DNA from: CAADGY01 sp900696665
GTDB lineage: Bacteria; Acidobacteriota; Terriglobia; Bryobacterales; Bryobacteraceae
Reading direction: 5' to 3'
Length of the DNA stretch: 64,000 nucleotides
NCBI GenBank assembly: GCA_035063885.1
Contig: JAPSFM010000013.1
Span: 1-64,000 of the forward strand
A program made the position numbers and the translations under genes. Below, piece by piece: positions 16,187 to 25,330 of the stretch. Positions within the stretch are counted from its first letter, which is position 1. Each line of letters starts with the position of its first letter. Under the pieces are notes generated by a model. The model ran no database searches, was not told the DNA's origin, and saw only the letters and a program-made list of their open reading frames with translations.

Positions 16187-16660
16187 CTAAAATGGAACAT
16201 CGTCGTCCGTCACGCCCTGGTCAAACCCGTGATCCTGCGGAGCGGGCGAGGGTTGCTGTTGCCTCTGGCTGCGCGATGCTGGGGACGTCTGCTGGGAGAA
16301 CGAGGTGTCTTCCATCGTCTCTCCGCCGCGACCGCCCAGCAAGAGGACGTCTTCGGCCACCACTTCGGTCGTGTAGACTTTCCTGCCGTCCTTGTCGTCG
16401 TAGCTGCGGGTCTGAAGGCGGCCTTCCACGTATACCTGCTTGCCCTTCGTCAGGTAATTCGCGAGGTTTTCAGAGCGCCACAGGACAATCCGGTGCCAGT
16501 CGGTTTCTTCTTTCCATTCCCCCGTCTGCTGATCTTTCCAGCGGCGGTTGGTAGCGACGGTGAAGTTGGTACAGGCAACACCGGAGGGTGTAAAGCGGGT
16601 CTCGGCATCCTTACCGAGATGACCTACGAGAATGACCTTGTTGACGCTGCGGGATGCCAT
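16187..16660 (-). CDS. ssb: Single-stranded DNA-binding protein
   Basis: 157 aa from the ATG at 16660 (MASRSVNKVILVGHLGKDAE); an in-frame start 11 codons earlier has no support. An OB-fold occupies residues 5-108, with conserved aromatic and basic residues (TNRRWKD, TDWHRIVLWR, YVEGRLQTRSY). A Gln/Ser/Pro-rich linker leads to the acidic tip DDDVPF that binds replication and repair partners. It coats single-stranded DNA as a tetramer. It is not next to rpsF/rpsR as in many bacteria, so it may be a stand-alone or second copy. Confidence 0.95.
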   Translation of the reverse strand: MASRSVNKVILVGHLGKDAETRFTPSGVACTNFTVATNRRWKDQQTGEWKEETDWHRIVLWRSENLANYLTKGKQVYVEGRLQTRSYDDKDGRKVYTTEVVAEDVLLLGGRGGETMEDTSFSQQTSPASRSQRQQQPSPAPQDHGFDQGVTDDDVPF

Positions 16661-16922
16661 ACAGCCAAGACTGTAACATAACCGCGCCTCCACGGCACGG
16701 GGTCACGTTCAGCCATGTCACGTCCAGCCACAACCGTAGGCTGTGCGGATGGTACTGGCCAGCGAGGGACGCCTGAGCCTTGGCCTTCTGACTGGTCCGG
16801 CCGGTTTCCATTGCCTGCAACGGATAATGCCCCAAGCGAACGAGACGCACGATTGGCAGATTGAGTACCGGTTCGAGGACCTGAAGATCCAGTAGATTAT
16901 TGAAACGACATCGGACTCGGAA

Positions 16923-17612
16923 CTACGGTACCAAGTCTGAGAAATCTTCCAAGATCGCCCGGGCGACGGAGATCGGCTCGGGGTCCCGCGGGGCGCCGGC
17001 ATCGTTGTACGCGCCCTGTATCTCTTTCCACCGGTCGTGGATTGCACTTTGAATCTGTACCAGGCTGGGATCCGAGATCTCTTCGCCCGCCTGGAAGTTC
17101 AATTCGCAGGCGTACACGCGCCCCGGCTTGGCCGGATTATAGAGCGGCATACCGAATTTGCGGCAGATCAAAGGGCGAAACTCGTAGATGCGGCAGACAC
17201 CGTCCTCCAGTGCCGGACACGCCAACCGGGTACCAATCGGAGGCAAATTACCCCAAGCTTCGGGTTCGCCGGAAACGGCCGTAAGCCGGCGCCGTTCTTC
17301 GAGATACGGCCGGGCCCGCTCTTGCATACGCTTTCGCAGAGCCGCATCCAACTGCTTTACGCCGCGTGAAATGACCGATGCCTCGATTTCGGTGATCTGA
17401 AACAGTTGATGGCAGCACTCCGAACAGCCCGGGCCACACTTCATCCGGTCTCCGTAAAGTGCGCGATTCCGTGCAAATTCCCTCCCGACCTCAGCGCACA
17501 GATTTTCGTACTGTTTCATCAGCGGGCTTTCGAGAGAAGCAGGCATGAAAAAAACTCGAGACGTTCCTTCCGGATCGGGAACAAATTCCTTGCTGCGGCG
17601 TGGCGGTTGCAC
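16923..17612 (-). CDS. YkgJ-family Cys-cluster protein
   Basis: 229 aa from a GTG at 17612; the ATGs at 17546 and 17519 are also possible starts. The domain has the full Cys set CGPGCSECCHQLFQ, CPALEDGVCRIYEFRPLICR and a later ACEL (PF03692), thought to bind zinc or an Fe-S cluster. Biochemical function of the family is not established. It is 262 nt upstream of ssb on the same strand; the gap shows no gene I can support. Confidence 0.8.
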   Translation of the reverse strand: MQPPRRSKEFVPDPEGTSRVFFMPASLESPLMKQYENLCAEVGREFARNRALYGDRMKCGPGCSECCHQLFQITEIEASVISRGVKQLDAALRKRMQERARPYLEERRRLTAVSGEPEAWGNLPPIGTRLACPALEDGVCRIYEFRPLICRKFGMPLYNPAKPGRVYACELNFQAGEEISDPSLVQIQSAIHDRWKEIQGAYNDAGAPRDPEPISVARAILEDFSDLVP

Positions 17613-17837
17613 CGCTCCAGGCGGAGTTCACACCCGTAGATTATGGGGCTGATGAACGTAGTCCGTCCTGGAATCGGGATTGCTCCAGTACTGCCGGATC
17701 CAGTGTTTGGGCATTGTCTCTTGCAGTTTTACACATTTTATGGATAATCACGTATGACAGGCGGCATTCACAATCGGTCCCATTTGCCCAACGCTACGCG
17801 AAGGACTACACTGGATCTGAGCCGCGTGGTGACTTTT

Positions 17838-19100
17838 ATGCTTCGAGTTGCTCAAGGCGAAGGCCGGTGTTTCCACCGGGCATTTCCGTCACCGAAATAC
17901 TTCGCTACTCTACTTCTGATTTTCGCAGCGGGAGCCTCCGCACAGGTCCCGCTGAACCGTTCTCCGTCCGGTGCGGTCCGGATTTTTAATACCGATATGG
18001 CCGTCCTGGAGATCCAGGACCGGCGCGAGGATCTGCCCTGCTCGGTCGAACCCGGCAAGCCGCTACTTGGCTTCGACCTCCGGTTCCACGCAGGTTACGA
18101 AGCTACGGTTCCACTGAGTGAACTGGCGGGGTCCGAGAATCTGCTGACGATTCTTTTTCGCGTCTACCCGGTGAAGCGTCCCGAAGATGCGGTTTATTTC
18201 GTGCAGAAGCTCAAGGTACCCTCCATAGAAGACGATGCGAAGGGGAACGCCTATCTGCAAGGCTACTTCGATATCGGTGAAGGCGACTACCATGTGGACT
18301 GGCTGATGCGGGACCGGAGCGAGCGTGTTTGCTCATTCTATTGGGACACGCAGGCTTCCATGCCTGAAAAAGACAAGGAGATTCAACTGGGCATTGGTGC
18401 AGGAGTCGTCGAACCCGTCGAGTTCCAGCAGTTTACCGAAGAGCCGCCGGTGGAGCGGGACCATACTTCACCACCTCTGAATGTCAAGGTTCTGGTAAAT
18501 TTTGCCCCCCAGAAGCAGCACGCCGCTACACTTCAGCCGTTGGATACATCCGCGCTTATTTCCATCCTGCGCAGCATTTCGAGGGAGCCCCGGATCGGGA
18601 AATTCTCCATCGTCGCATTCAATCTTCAGGAGCAGCGGGTCCTCTATCGCCAGGAGAATGCGGATCGGATCGACTTTCCCGCTTTGGGTGAAGCGTTGGA
18701 ATCGCTGAATCTCGGCACGGTGGACCTGAAAAGACTCAGCGAAAAACATGGTGAAACGCAATTCCTCGCTCAATTGCTTCAAAAGGAGCTTACCTCCGAA
18801 ACTGCCCCCCCGGACGCCGTTGTCTTCGCCGGCCCCAAGGCGCTGCTCAACGAGAACGTGCAACAGGAGACTCTCGCGGAGTTCGGACAGGTTGAGTATC
18901 CGGTTTTTTACATGAACTACAACCTGTATCCCAACGCGATTCCATGGCGGGACTCTATTGGTCATGCCGTGCGCTTCTTTAAGGGGTACGAATACACAAT
19001 CAGCCGTCCCAGAGATTTGTGGTACGCGGTCACTGAGATGGTCTCCCGCATTGTAAAATCAAAACATGGGCGGCAGACGTCAGCGGCCTCCACACAATAA
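17838..19100 (+). CDS. Secreted protein of unknown function
   Basis: 420 aa from the ATG at 17838, chosen because it places a signal peptide (KYFATLLLIFAAGASAQ) at about residues 20-36; the frame stays open up to an ATG at 17754. The mature part is beta-rich at first (VLEIQDRREDLPCSVEPG), followed by an alpha/beta region with SALISILRSISREPRIG and VVFAGPKALLNENVQQ, somewhat like the acidobacterial secreted von Willebrand-type proteins, though no metal site is evident. Likely periplasmic. It overlaps the next gene by 35 nt. Confidence 0.75.
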   Translation: MLRVAQGEGRCFHRAFPSPKYFATLLLIFAAGASAQVPLNRSPSGAVRIFNTDMAVLEIQDRREDLPCSVEPGKPLLGFDLRFHAGYEATVPLSELAGSENLLTILFRVYPVKRPEDAVYFVQKLKVPSIEDDAKGNAYLQGYFDIGEGDYHVDWLMRDRSERVCSFYWDTQASMPEKDKEIQLGIGAGVVEPVEFQQFTEEPPVERDHTSPPLNVKVLVNFAPQKQHAATLQPLDTSALISILRSISREPRIGKFSIVAFNLQEQRVLYRQENADRIDFPALGEALESLNLGTVDLKRLSEKHGETQFLAQLLQKELTSETAPPDAVVFAGPKALLNENVQQETLAEFGQVEYPVFYMNYNLYPNAIPWRDSIGHAVRFFKGYEYTISRPRDLWYAVTEMVSRIVKSKHGRQTSAASTQ

Positions 19101-19677
19101 ACGGAATTCCGCCGTCCGGATTGCGGGCGTGCTTCTTGTACTGGGTTTAGTGTTGCCGGCTGATGCGCAACACCTCGGAGCCGGACGCCACGAGGATTTT
19201 TCCAAAAGTCTTGCCCCATATGTTCCTTCGCCGAAACTGATCGTCAATAAGATGCTCGACGTAAGCAGAATTCAGCCGGGGGAGACTCTCTATGACCTCG
19301 GGTGCGGCGACGGACGCATTCTGATCGCAGCGGTGGAAGAGAAAAAGGCCAAGGCCGTGGGAGTTGAGTTGTCGCCCCGGTTGGCAAGCCAGGCGCGCGA
19401 AAATATCGAACGGCGCAATCTCGGCGAGGCGGCGCGCGTGATTGAGGGCAATGCGTTGGAGGTGGATGTCAGTCCCGCCGACGTGGTGACACTGTATCTT
19501 CTGACCTCCTCAAACGACAAGCTAAGGCCGATCCTGGAGAGACAACTGAAGCCCGGTGCAAGGGTTGTCTCGCATGACTTCGAGGTTCGTGGGTGGGCCC
19601 CCTCCAAGGTGGAAAAGGTCGAGGCGCACGGACGCGTTCACACGATCTATTTGTACGAAATGCCCCCTAAGAGATAG
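19066..19677 (+). CDS. Class I SAM-dependent methyltransferase with an N-terminal signal peptide
   Basis: 203 aa. A positively charged start is followed by a hydrophobic stretch (RIAGVLLVLGLVLPADAQ) that reads as a signal peptide with cleavage after DAQ. A Rossmann methyltransferase follows: motif I LYDLGCGDGRILIAA at about 76-90, acidic GVELSP, then VVTLYLLTSSNDKLRPIL. SAM is made in the cytoplasm, so an exported enzyme is odd; the segment could instead be a membrane anchor. Overlap of 35 nt with the preceding secreted protein suggests a joint role. Confidence 0.85.
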   Translation: MGGRRQRPPHNKRNSAVRIAGVLLVLGLVLPADAQHLGAGRHEDFSKSLAPYVPSPKLIVNKMLDVSRIQPGETLYDLGCGDGRILIAAVEEKKAKAVGVELSPRLASQARENIERRNLGEAARVIEGNALEVDVSPADVVTLYLLTSSNDKLRPILERQLKPGARVVSHDFEVRGWAPSKVEKVEAHGRVHTIYLYEMPPKR

Positions 19678-19760
19678 GACCGGGAGCGGTACAAGGGAAC
19701 CTGCCACCGGCATGAAATTGCGTGCCGTCGCCCCGCTCTCTTATATTGAATTTCATAAAG

Positions 19761-21215
19761 ATGCTCCCCGATACAATTCCTGAAGGTCTTACTTTCGACG
19801 ACATACTTCTGCTGCCCGCCAAGAGCAGCATTGTCCCCGCACAGGCTGATACACGGACTCGTTTTACTCGAAAGATTACGTTAAACATTCCTATTGTGAG
19901 CTCGGCAATGGATACGGTTACCGAGTCTCACATGGCGATCGCTCTTGCCCAGCAGGGCGGCATTGGCATTATCCATCGCAACATGCCGGTTGAGCGCCAG
20001 GCCGAAGAAGTCGACCGCGTGAAGAGAAGTGAGAGCGGCATGATTGTCGATCCCGTGACAATGGAGCCGGACGCCCTCATTTCCGAGGCTCTCGCGGTCA
20101 TGAAACGATACCGGATTTCGGGCGTGCCGGTTACCAAAAACGGAAAGCTGGTCGGAATCCTCACCAACCGGGATCTGCGCTTTGAAACCCGTTTCGATCT
20201 CCCGATCTCGGCGGTGATGACGAAGGAAAACCTCGTCACCGTCCCTGTCGGGACAACGCTCGAAGACGCCGAAAAGATTCTGCATCGTTACCGCATCGAG
20301 AAGCTCCTGGTAGTGGACGAAGCCTACAATCTGAAGGGGCTGATTACGGTTAAGGATATTCAGAAAAAGTTGAAGTACCCGAACGCGGCGAAGGACGAAC
20401 AGGGCAGGCTTCGCGTGGGTGCGGCGATTGGGGCCACGGGCGACTATCTGGAGCGGGCACAAGAGCTCGTTGCAAAAAAGGTGGACGTTCTGGTGATCGA
20501 CACCGCTCATGGGCATACGCAGCGCGTGATGGATGCCATCATCGAAGTAAAAAGAGTTCTACCCGGCATCGAACTGGTGGCCGGCAATGTTGCGAGCTAT
20601 GAGGCCGCGTCGGACCTGGCGGCACTCGGAGTGGACGGCGTGAAGGTCGGTATCGGCCCGGGCTCCATCTGCACAACACGAGTGGTTTCGGGCGCCGGGG
20701 TACCGCAGATGACCGCCGTATCCGAATGCTCCCGGGCGCTCCGGGACAAGGATATCCCTCTTATCTCTGATGGAGGCATAAAGTTCTCGGGTGATGTTAC
20801 AAAGGCCATTGCCGCAGGAGCCGATTGCGTCATGATCGGGAGCCTCCTTGCTGGAACTGATGAAAGCCCTGGCGAAACGATTCTCTATCAGGGCCGCACT
20901 TTCAAAACCTATCGGGGAATGGGGTCCACGGGGGCGATGGCGCAGGGAAGCTCGGACAGATATGCGCAGGAAGGCTCTGGAAAGCTGGTTCCCGAAGGAA
21001 TCGAGGGACGTGTTCCAACCAAAGGACCACTGGCGGATTGGGTTTACCAGCTCGTCGGCGGCCTGAAGGCAGGCATGGGATACACAGGGTGCGCTACTAT
21101 CGCGGAACTGCAACAGAAGGTAAAGTTCCTGCGGGTTACAACGGCAGGGCTACGCGAAAGCCACGTTCACGACGTGATCATCACGAAAGAAGCTCCGAAC
21201 TACCAATTAGAGTAA
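19761..21215 (+). CDS. guaB: IMP dehydrogenase
   Basis: 484 aa from the ATG at 19761 (MLPDTIPEGLTFDDILLLPA); 13 extra in-frame codons upstream lack conservation. Oxidises IMP to XMP with NAD, the rate-limiting step of GMP synthesis. Two CBS domains lie at about 95-200 in the middle of the TIM barrel. The catalytic Cys loop is GIGPGSICTTRVVSGAGVPQ, and the flap carries the RYAQEG motif. Length equals the family norm. No guaA in view. Confidence 0.97.
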   Translation: MLPDTIPEGLTFDDILLLPAKSSIVPAQADTRTRFTRKITLNIPIVSSAMDTVTESHMAIALAQQGGIGIIHRNMPVERQAEEVDRVKRSESGMIVDPVTMEPDALISEALAVMKRYRISGVPVTKNGKLVGILTNRDLRFETRFDLPISAVMTKENLVTVPVGTTLEDAEKILHRYRIEKLLVVDEAYNLKGLITVKDIQKKLKYPNAAKDEQGRLRVGAAIGATGDYLERAQELVAKKVDVLVIDTAHGHTQRVMDAIIEVKRVLPGIELVAGNVASYEAASDLAALGVDGVKVGIGPGSICTTRVVSGAGVPQMTAVSECSRALRDKDIPLISDGGIKFSGDVTKAIAAGADCVMIGSLLAGTDESPGETILYQGRTFKTYRGMGSTGAMAQGSSDRYAQEGSGKLVPEGIEGRVPTKGPLADWVYQLVGGLKAGMGYTGCATIAELQQKVKFLRVTTAGLRESHVHDVIITKEAPNYQLE

Positions 21216-21247
21216 CTTGCTGGATGGAAGGCTAAAGCTGAACCAGG

Positions 21248-21790
21248 CTAAACCTCCCCCTCGCCATGATAGGTATCGGATACCGGGTAGCTTCGCACGG
21301 CACGGCGGCGGCGCTTCTCTCGGAATTCGTCGGGCTTGAGCCCTGTGGGATGCTCCAAGCTTGACTGCGGTGTCCCGGCAGCTCCAGCGGATAGCATCGA
21401 TCCGGCCGGCCGTGTCCTGCCTACTGTTGCCCCAGCACTTCCCGTGCGCCACGATTCAATCCGTTCATCCACGTCGAAAGCCCCGCAGTTTTCCAGAATA
21501 TCGGCTGCACGATCGGCGTCGGCCGTGGTGGCTCTGACGGCAACCAACGCGTGCTCCCAGCCCACGCCTACCGAGTAGGTCCGGGCGTCTTCTTCGTCCA
21601 CGCCCGCAGTTGGCGCCCCCTGCCGGTGGATTGATAGGAGACCTGGCCTCGATGGTGGGTGCGGCTGCGGGTGCGGGCGCCGGAGCGGCGATCGGTGGAA
21701 TACGCCGGACTTCGGCGTCAGATCCGGAGATTCATCGCCCCGCTGGTCTTGCCATGACCGTCGATGGGCAATCGGGTTGCCACGCGCCAA
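21248..21790 (-). pseudogene. Degraded YflT-type general stress protein gene
   Basis: The 180-codon frame contains one clear segment, AGVDEEDARTYSVGVGWEHA followed by LVAVRATTADADRAADILEN and DVDERIESW, that matches the C-terminal half of heat-induced stress proteins (YflT family). The N-terminal half, which should carry a YflT fold and a Gly/Ala-rich spacer, is basic low-complexity sequence with no match. A spacer-like GAAAGAGAGAAIGG reads on the opposite strand at about 21655-21700. Together this suggests a gene broken by rearrangement. It could still be a divergent short gene. Confidence 0.4.
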
Positions 21791-21898
21791 CTCTTTTGGT
21801 GATTAGAGAGTTGGCCAAAGCGGTGTAGATAAGCGTGAACACGGCCCGGTAAATTCTCCATTCGGCCGGTTTCGTTTGCAGTAAGCTGAGTGGATACC

Positions 21899-24265
21899 AT
21901 GCGAATCCGATTGTCTTTTCTTATCGTGGCGTTGCTCTGCGGTGCGGCGGCGGCACAGAACCAGACACAGTCCCGGCAACAGGTCCTGGAAGAGTTGCAG
22001 CAGATTCTATTGCCCAGCCGCACGCCGCCCACCGGACGGATCAATGCCATCGACAAGACCTGGGAAGACTGGGTCAAGCGGACAGGCGAACTGCCGCCCG
22101 ATTTCGATTCGATGCCATCGCTCGCAGAGTTGCCGGACCCGCTGATGCTCAATGAAGATGGACGGCGGGTTCCGGTCACCACAGCCGAGCAGTGGTTGCG
22201 AAAGAAACAATGGATTCGCGGTCAGGTGGAGCACTGGATGTTCGGGACCATGCCGCCCCGGCCCGATAATCTGCGTTCGAGGGTGACGGACGAACGCCGC
22301 GAAGGGACTTCCACCGTGCGCGACGTGATGCTGGAGTTTGGTCCTGGACATCGGGGCAAGTTGCGCCTTCAGCTCATCATTCCCGAGGGCAAAGGGCCGT
22401 TTCCCGTCTTCCTGACGAATCACGCGCGCAACAAGCCATGGCTCTACACGGCCGTGAATCGCGGATATGTCGCGTGCGTCTACTATGCCACCGATCCGCG
22501 CTACGAAAACGGCGACGATTCGGATGCCTTCATCGAACTGTATCCGGAATATGACTTTTCGTGCCTGGCGCGGTGGGCGTGGTCCGCGTCGCGCGCGGTG
22601 GACTACCTTGAGCGGCTGCCGGAAGTGGACAGGCACCAAATCGGCCTGACCGGACATTCCCGCAACGGGAAACAGGCGCTGCTGGCGGCGGCGTTCGATG
22701 AGCGGATTGGTGCAGTGATTCCCTCGAGCGGCAATACCGGTGAAATCATTCCGTGGCGCTTCAACACAAATCCTTATGCAGTGGAAAGCCTCGAACTTCT
22801 GACCGGCGCACAATCGCACTGGTTTCATCCGCGCCTGCATTTCTTCGCCGGCCGCGAGCACAAACTGCCGGTGGACCAGAATCTGCTCCTGGCCATGGTG
22901 GCTCCCCGCGGCTTGATGATGTATTCGGGGTACGCGGAATCGGCGGCGAATCCGCTCGCATTCGAGCAGGCGTACCGTTCTGCGCTGCGTGCGTATCGGT
23001 TTCTGGGGCACCCGGAAAAAATCTGGCTGCATCTGCGGGAAGGAGAGCACGGAACGACAGCCGAAGACATCGAAATTTTTATTGATTTCTTCGACGCGGT
23101 GTTTGGAAGGAAAGAGAGGCGGAAATCGGAGACCTGGATTCACGGCTACAATTTCGATTCCTGGCGCGAGGGCACCGGAGAGAAGATGGATGCTTCCAGG
23201 TTTCCCGAGCGAAGCCCGGAAGATCTCGCGCCGGCCTCCCGCGCCGAATGGGAATCGCAAAAGCTGAAGATCTGCGAGGCCATTAAGGCAGTGCTGGGGC
23301 CGGAGGCGCCGCACGTGCCCTTTGAGGCGAAGAAGCGGCTGGGCGGCATGATCTGGGCTGGAGAAGGGTGGCTGGCCACGTTGTTTGGGCGGCCAACGGA
23401 TGAACGGCACTGGCAGCAGCGGCTGGCGGCGTCGGGTATGGGCGTCGCTACAGTCCCATTTGGCGATGGGCTAGCGGGAAGATTGTTCTATCCCGCCGGC
23501 ACGGACGGGAAGCCCAAAACCGGTCCGTGGCCGGTAGCGGTGTGGCTGCACCCATACGCTTACTCGACAGGCTGGTCCGCACGCTCGCCCTGGAACCCGA
23601 ATGTAATAGACTACCTGGCGGACCAGCGTCCGTCGTTCGCGTCTCTGGTGCAGCGCGGTATTGCTGTGTTCGCCTTCGATCAGATCGGCTTCGGATCACG
23701 GGTGCACCAGGCGCGAAGGTTTTACGAGCGGTATCCACAATGGTCGTTGATGGGCAAGATGGTGAAAGATACGCGGGATGCCATCGAGGCACTCGCCGCC
23801 ATGGAAGAGATCGACGCATCCCGCATCAGCGTGTTCGGCTATTCCTTGGGCGCAAAGGCCGGACTGCTTACAGCCGCCTTCGACGAAAGGGTGCGAGCGG
23901 TGGCAGCGGTGTGTGGAGTGGAGGCGCTGCGCCTGAATAGTTCCGGGACGGAGGGACTTCGCCACTACTCGCATATCCACGGTTTACTGCCGCGGCTGGG
24001 TTTCTTTGTGGGGCATGAGTCGCGCGCGCCGTTCGATTATGACGAGATCATGGCGCTGGCGGCGCCACGCCCGATGCTGATTGTCGCCCCCACCCGCGAC
24101 CGCTACGCACCAGTCGAAGACGTAAGGCGCGAGGTAGAAGCATCGCGCCGCGTCTACCGGTTGATGGGGCGCGGTGAGGCTTTGGAATTCGAGACGCCAA
24201 CCGATATCAACCGTTTTTCGCGCGTCACGCAGGAGCGTGTATTTGACTGGCTGGCAAAGCGGTAA
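21899..24265 (+). CDS. Secreted tandem alpha/beta-hydrolase (glucuronoyl-esterase/acetyl-xylan-esterase like)
   Basis: 788 aa with signal peptide MRIRLSFLIVALLCGAAAAQ. Two complete hydrolase domains are joined in one chain. The first (to about residue 400) has the nucleophile elbow GHSRNGKQALLAAAFDERIG, like bacterial CE15 glucuronoyl esterases. The second (about 500-788) has GYSLGAKAGLLTAAFDERVR, a late acid in APTRDRYAPVEDVR, and resembles dienelactone/acetyl-esterase types. The repeated FDER after each serine suggests an internal duplication. Probable role: removing ester decorations from plant or microbial polysaccharide in the periplasm. Confidence 0.82.
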   Translation: MRIRLSFLIVALLCGAAAAQNQTQSRQQVLEELQQILLPSRTPPTGRINAIDKTWEDWVKRTGELPPDFDSMPSLAELPDPLMLNEDGRRVPVTTAEQWLRKKQWIRGQVEHWMFGTMPPRPDNLRSRVTDERREGTSTVRDVMLEFGPGHRGKLRLQLIIPEGKGPFPVFLTNHARNKPWLYTAVNRGYVACVYYATDPRYENGDDSDAFIELYPEYDFSCLARWAWSASRAVDYLERLPEVDRHQIGLTGHSRNGKQALLAAAFDERIGAVIPSSGNTGEIIPWRFNTNPYAVESLELLTGAQSHWFHPRLHFFAGREHKLPVDQNLLLAMVAPRGLMMYSGYAESAANPLAFEQAYRSALRAYRFLGHPEKIWLHLREGEHGTTAEDIEIFIDFFDAVFGRKERRKSETWIHGYNFDSWREGTGEKMDASRFPERSPEDLAPASRAEWESQKLKICEAIKAVLGPEAPHVPFEAKKRLGGMIWAGEGWLATLFGRPTDERHWQQRLAASGMGVATVPFGDGLAGRLFYPAGTDGKPKTGPWPVAVWLHPYAYSTGWSARSPWNPNVIDYLADQRPSFASLVQRGIAVFAFDQIGFGSRVHQARRFYERYPQWSLMGKMVKDTRDAIEALAAMEEIDASRISVFGYSLGAKAGLLTAAFDERVRAVAAVCGVEALRLNSSGTEGLRHYSHIHGLLPRLGFFVGHESRAPFDYDEIMALAAPRPMLIVAPTRDRYAPVEDVRREVEASRRVYRLMGRGEALEFETPTDINRFSRVTQERVFDWLAKR

Positions 24266-24271
24266 CCGGAA

Positions 24272-25321
24272 TTACTGTCCGGTATAGAAACGCCGCATGG
24301 CCTCCATCTTGCCTTCATCGGAAGCAACGGAATGGGCGGTGAACATCATGACGCCCGACGATGTCCCGCGTGCCGCCAGTTGCAGCACTGTTTCGAATTC
24401 TCCGGCCGTGATGACTTGCGGGTCGTTGTGGGCCTGCACAATGGGCCAGATCTTCGCGCCGCGCGGAAGCCTGCCGGAAAGCCACTCGACGTATTCACCG
24501 ACCCACTCCGGGCGCCGGTGCATGCGGCCGTGGTAGACCATGGGCGAGAAGACATCCACCACCTTGGAGAGCGCATCCAGGTCGAGCCCGAGGATGCGCC
24601 GGCGCGCGCCTTCGAATTCTTCGTCGGTCCATGGGCAATGGTAGACGCCCAACAACGCGCCCGGACGCTTGCGCCGCAGAGTGTCTTTCACCTCGCGCGC
24701 CCAATCCATCAATTGTTGGACGCGCCACTCACGCCAGCGATCCTGGTGCCGGTCGAGAATCCACCGGGCGCGAACAGACGTGCTGCCGGACGGCAGCCGA
24801 ATTCCCGCTGCTTTTTCGAAACCCGCCAGGCAGGTAGGCGAGAAACAGGTTTCCGGAAGCACCGGCTTCGGGTCTTCGAACTGCGCGTGCCAGTGGAAAT
24901 AGTCCATCCACACGCCTGCGAGTTCAAAACGGTCGAGTAGATCATTGAGCTGCTGCATGCGCCAGGCACGGAACGCGGGTTCGGTCGGGCAAGCTCCCAG
25001 AAACCAAGTCGCGGGAGGAGACTTTTCTCCACGCTCGTCCACCGGCCATGCTTCCGGGTGCTTTTCCACGTATCCCTTGCCGTTCAGCGCCGGGAATTCG
25101 GCATACACGCGGGCGCCTTCGGCAGCGGCACGCTCCAACAGGGCGGGCGTGATCGAGCCACCGTGCACGAACAGCGCGTTTACTCCATAGTGATCGAGCC
25201 GGGCGCCTTTATCCCAGAACGCCTTCGGACTCGAGTACATGCCGCGAACCGGCGGAATACGCCGCGGTTGAGCGGCCGCCCACGCGGGCACAATCATAGA
25301 AAGCGCTGTCCGGCGGTTCAT
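24272..25321 (-). CDS. Putative secreted TIM-barrel glycoside hydrolase
   Basis: 349 aa. Tat-like start (MNRRTALSMIVPAWAAAQ), then a TIM-barrel-like sequence with acidic residues in likely catalytic spots: VWMDYFHWHAQFEDP, GVYHCPWTDEEFEG, FSPMVYHGRMHRRPEW. This resembles the hypothetical glycosyl hydrolase families that act on uncommon sugars, but I cannot assign a CAZy family. It is convergent with the tandem esterase gene (6 nt between stops), consistent with a carbohydrate-processing patch. Confidence 0.65.
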   Translation of the reverse strand: MNRRTALSMIVPAWAAAQPRRIPPVRGMYSSPKAFWDKGARLDHYGVNALFVHGGSITPALLERAAAEGARVYAEFPALNGKGYVEKHPEAWPVDERGEKSPPATWFLGACPTEPAFRAWRMQQLNDLLDRFELAGVWMDYFHWHAQFEDPKPVLPETCFSPTCLAGFEKAAGIRLPSGSTSVRARWILDRHQDRWREWRVQQLMDWAREVKDTLRRKRPGALLGVYHCPWTDEEFEGARRRILGLDLDALSKVVDVFSPMVYHGRMHRRPEWVGEYVEWLSGRLPRGAKIWPIVQAHNDPQVITAGEFETVLQLAARGTSSGVMMFTAHSVASDEGKMEAMRRFYTGQ

Positions 25322-25330
25322 GAGTGTAGA

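Noticed and set aside
22007..23410. 467-codon open frame on the minus strand
   Set aside because: Lies wholly opposite the tandem hydrolase gene, which has a signal peptide and two serine elbows; the reverse frame is His/Arg-rich with no family match.
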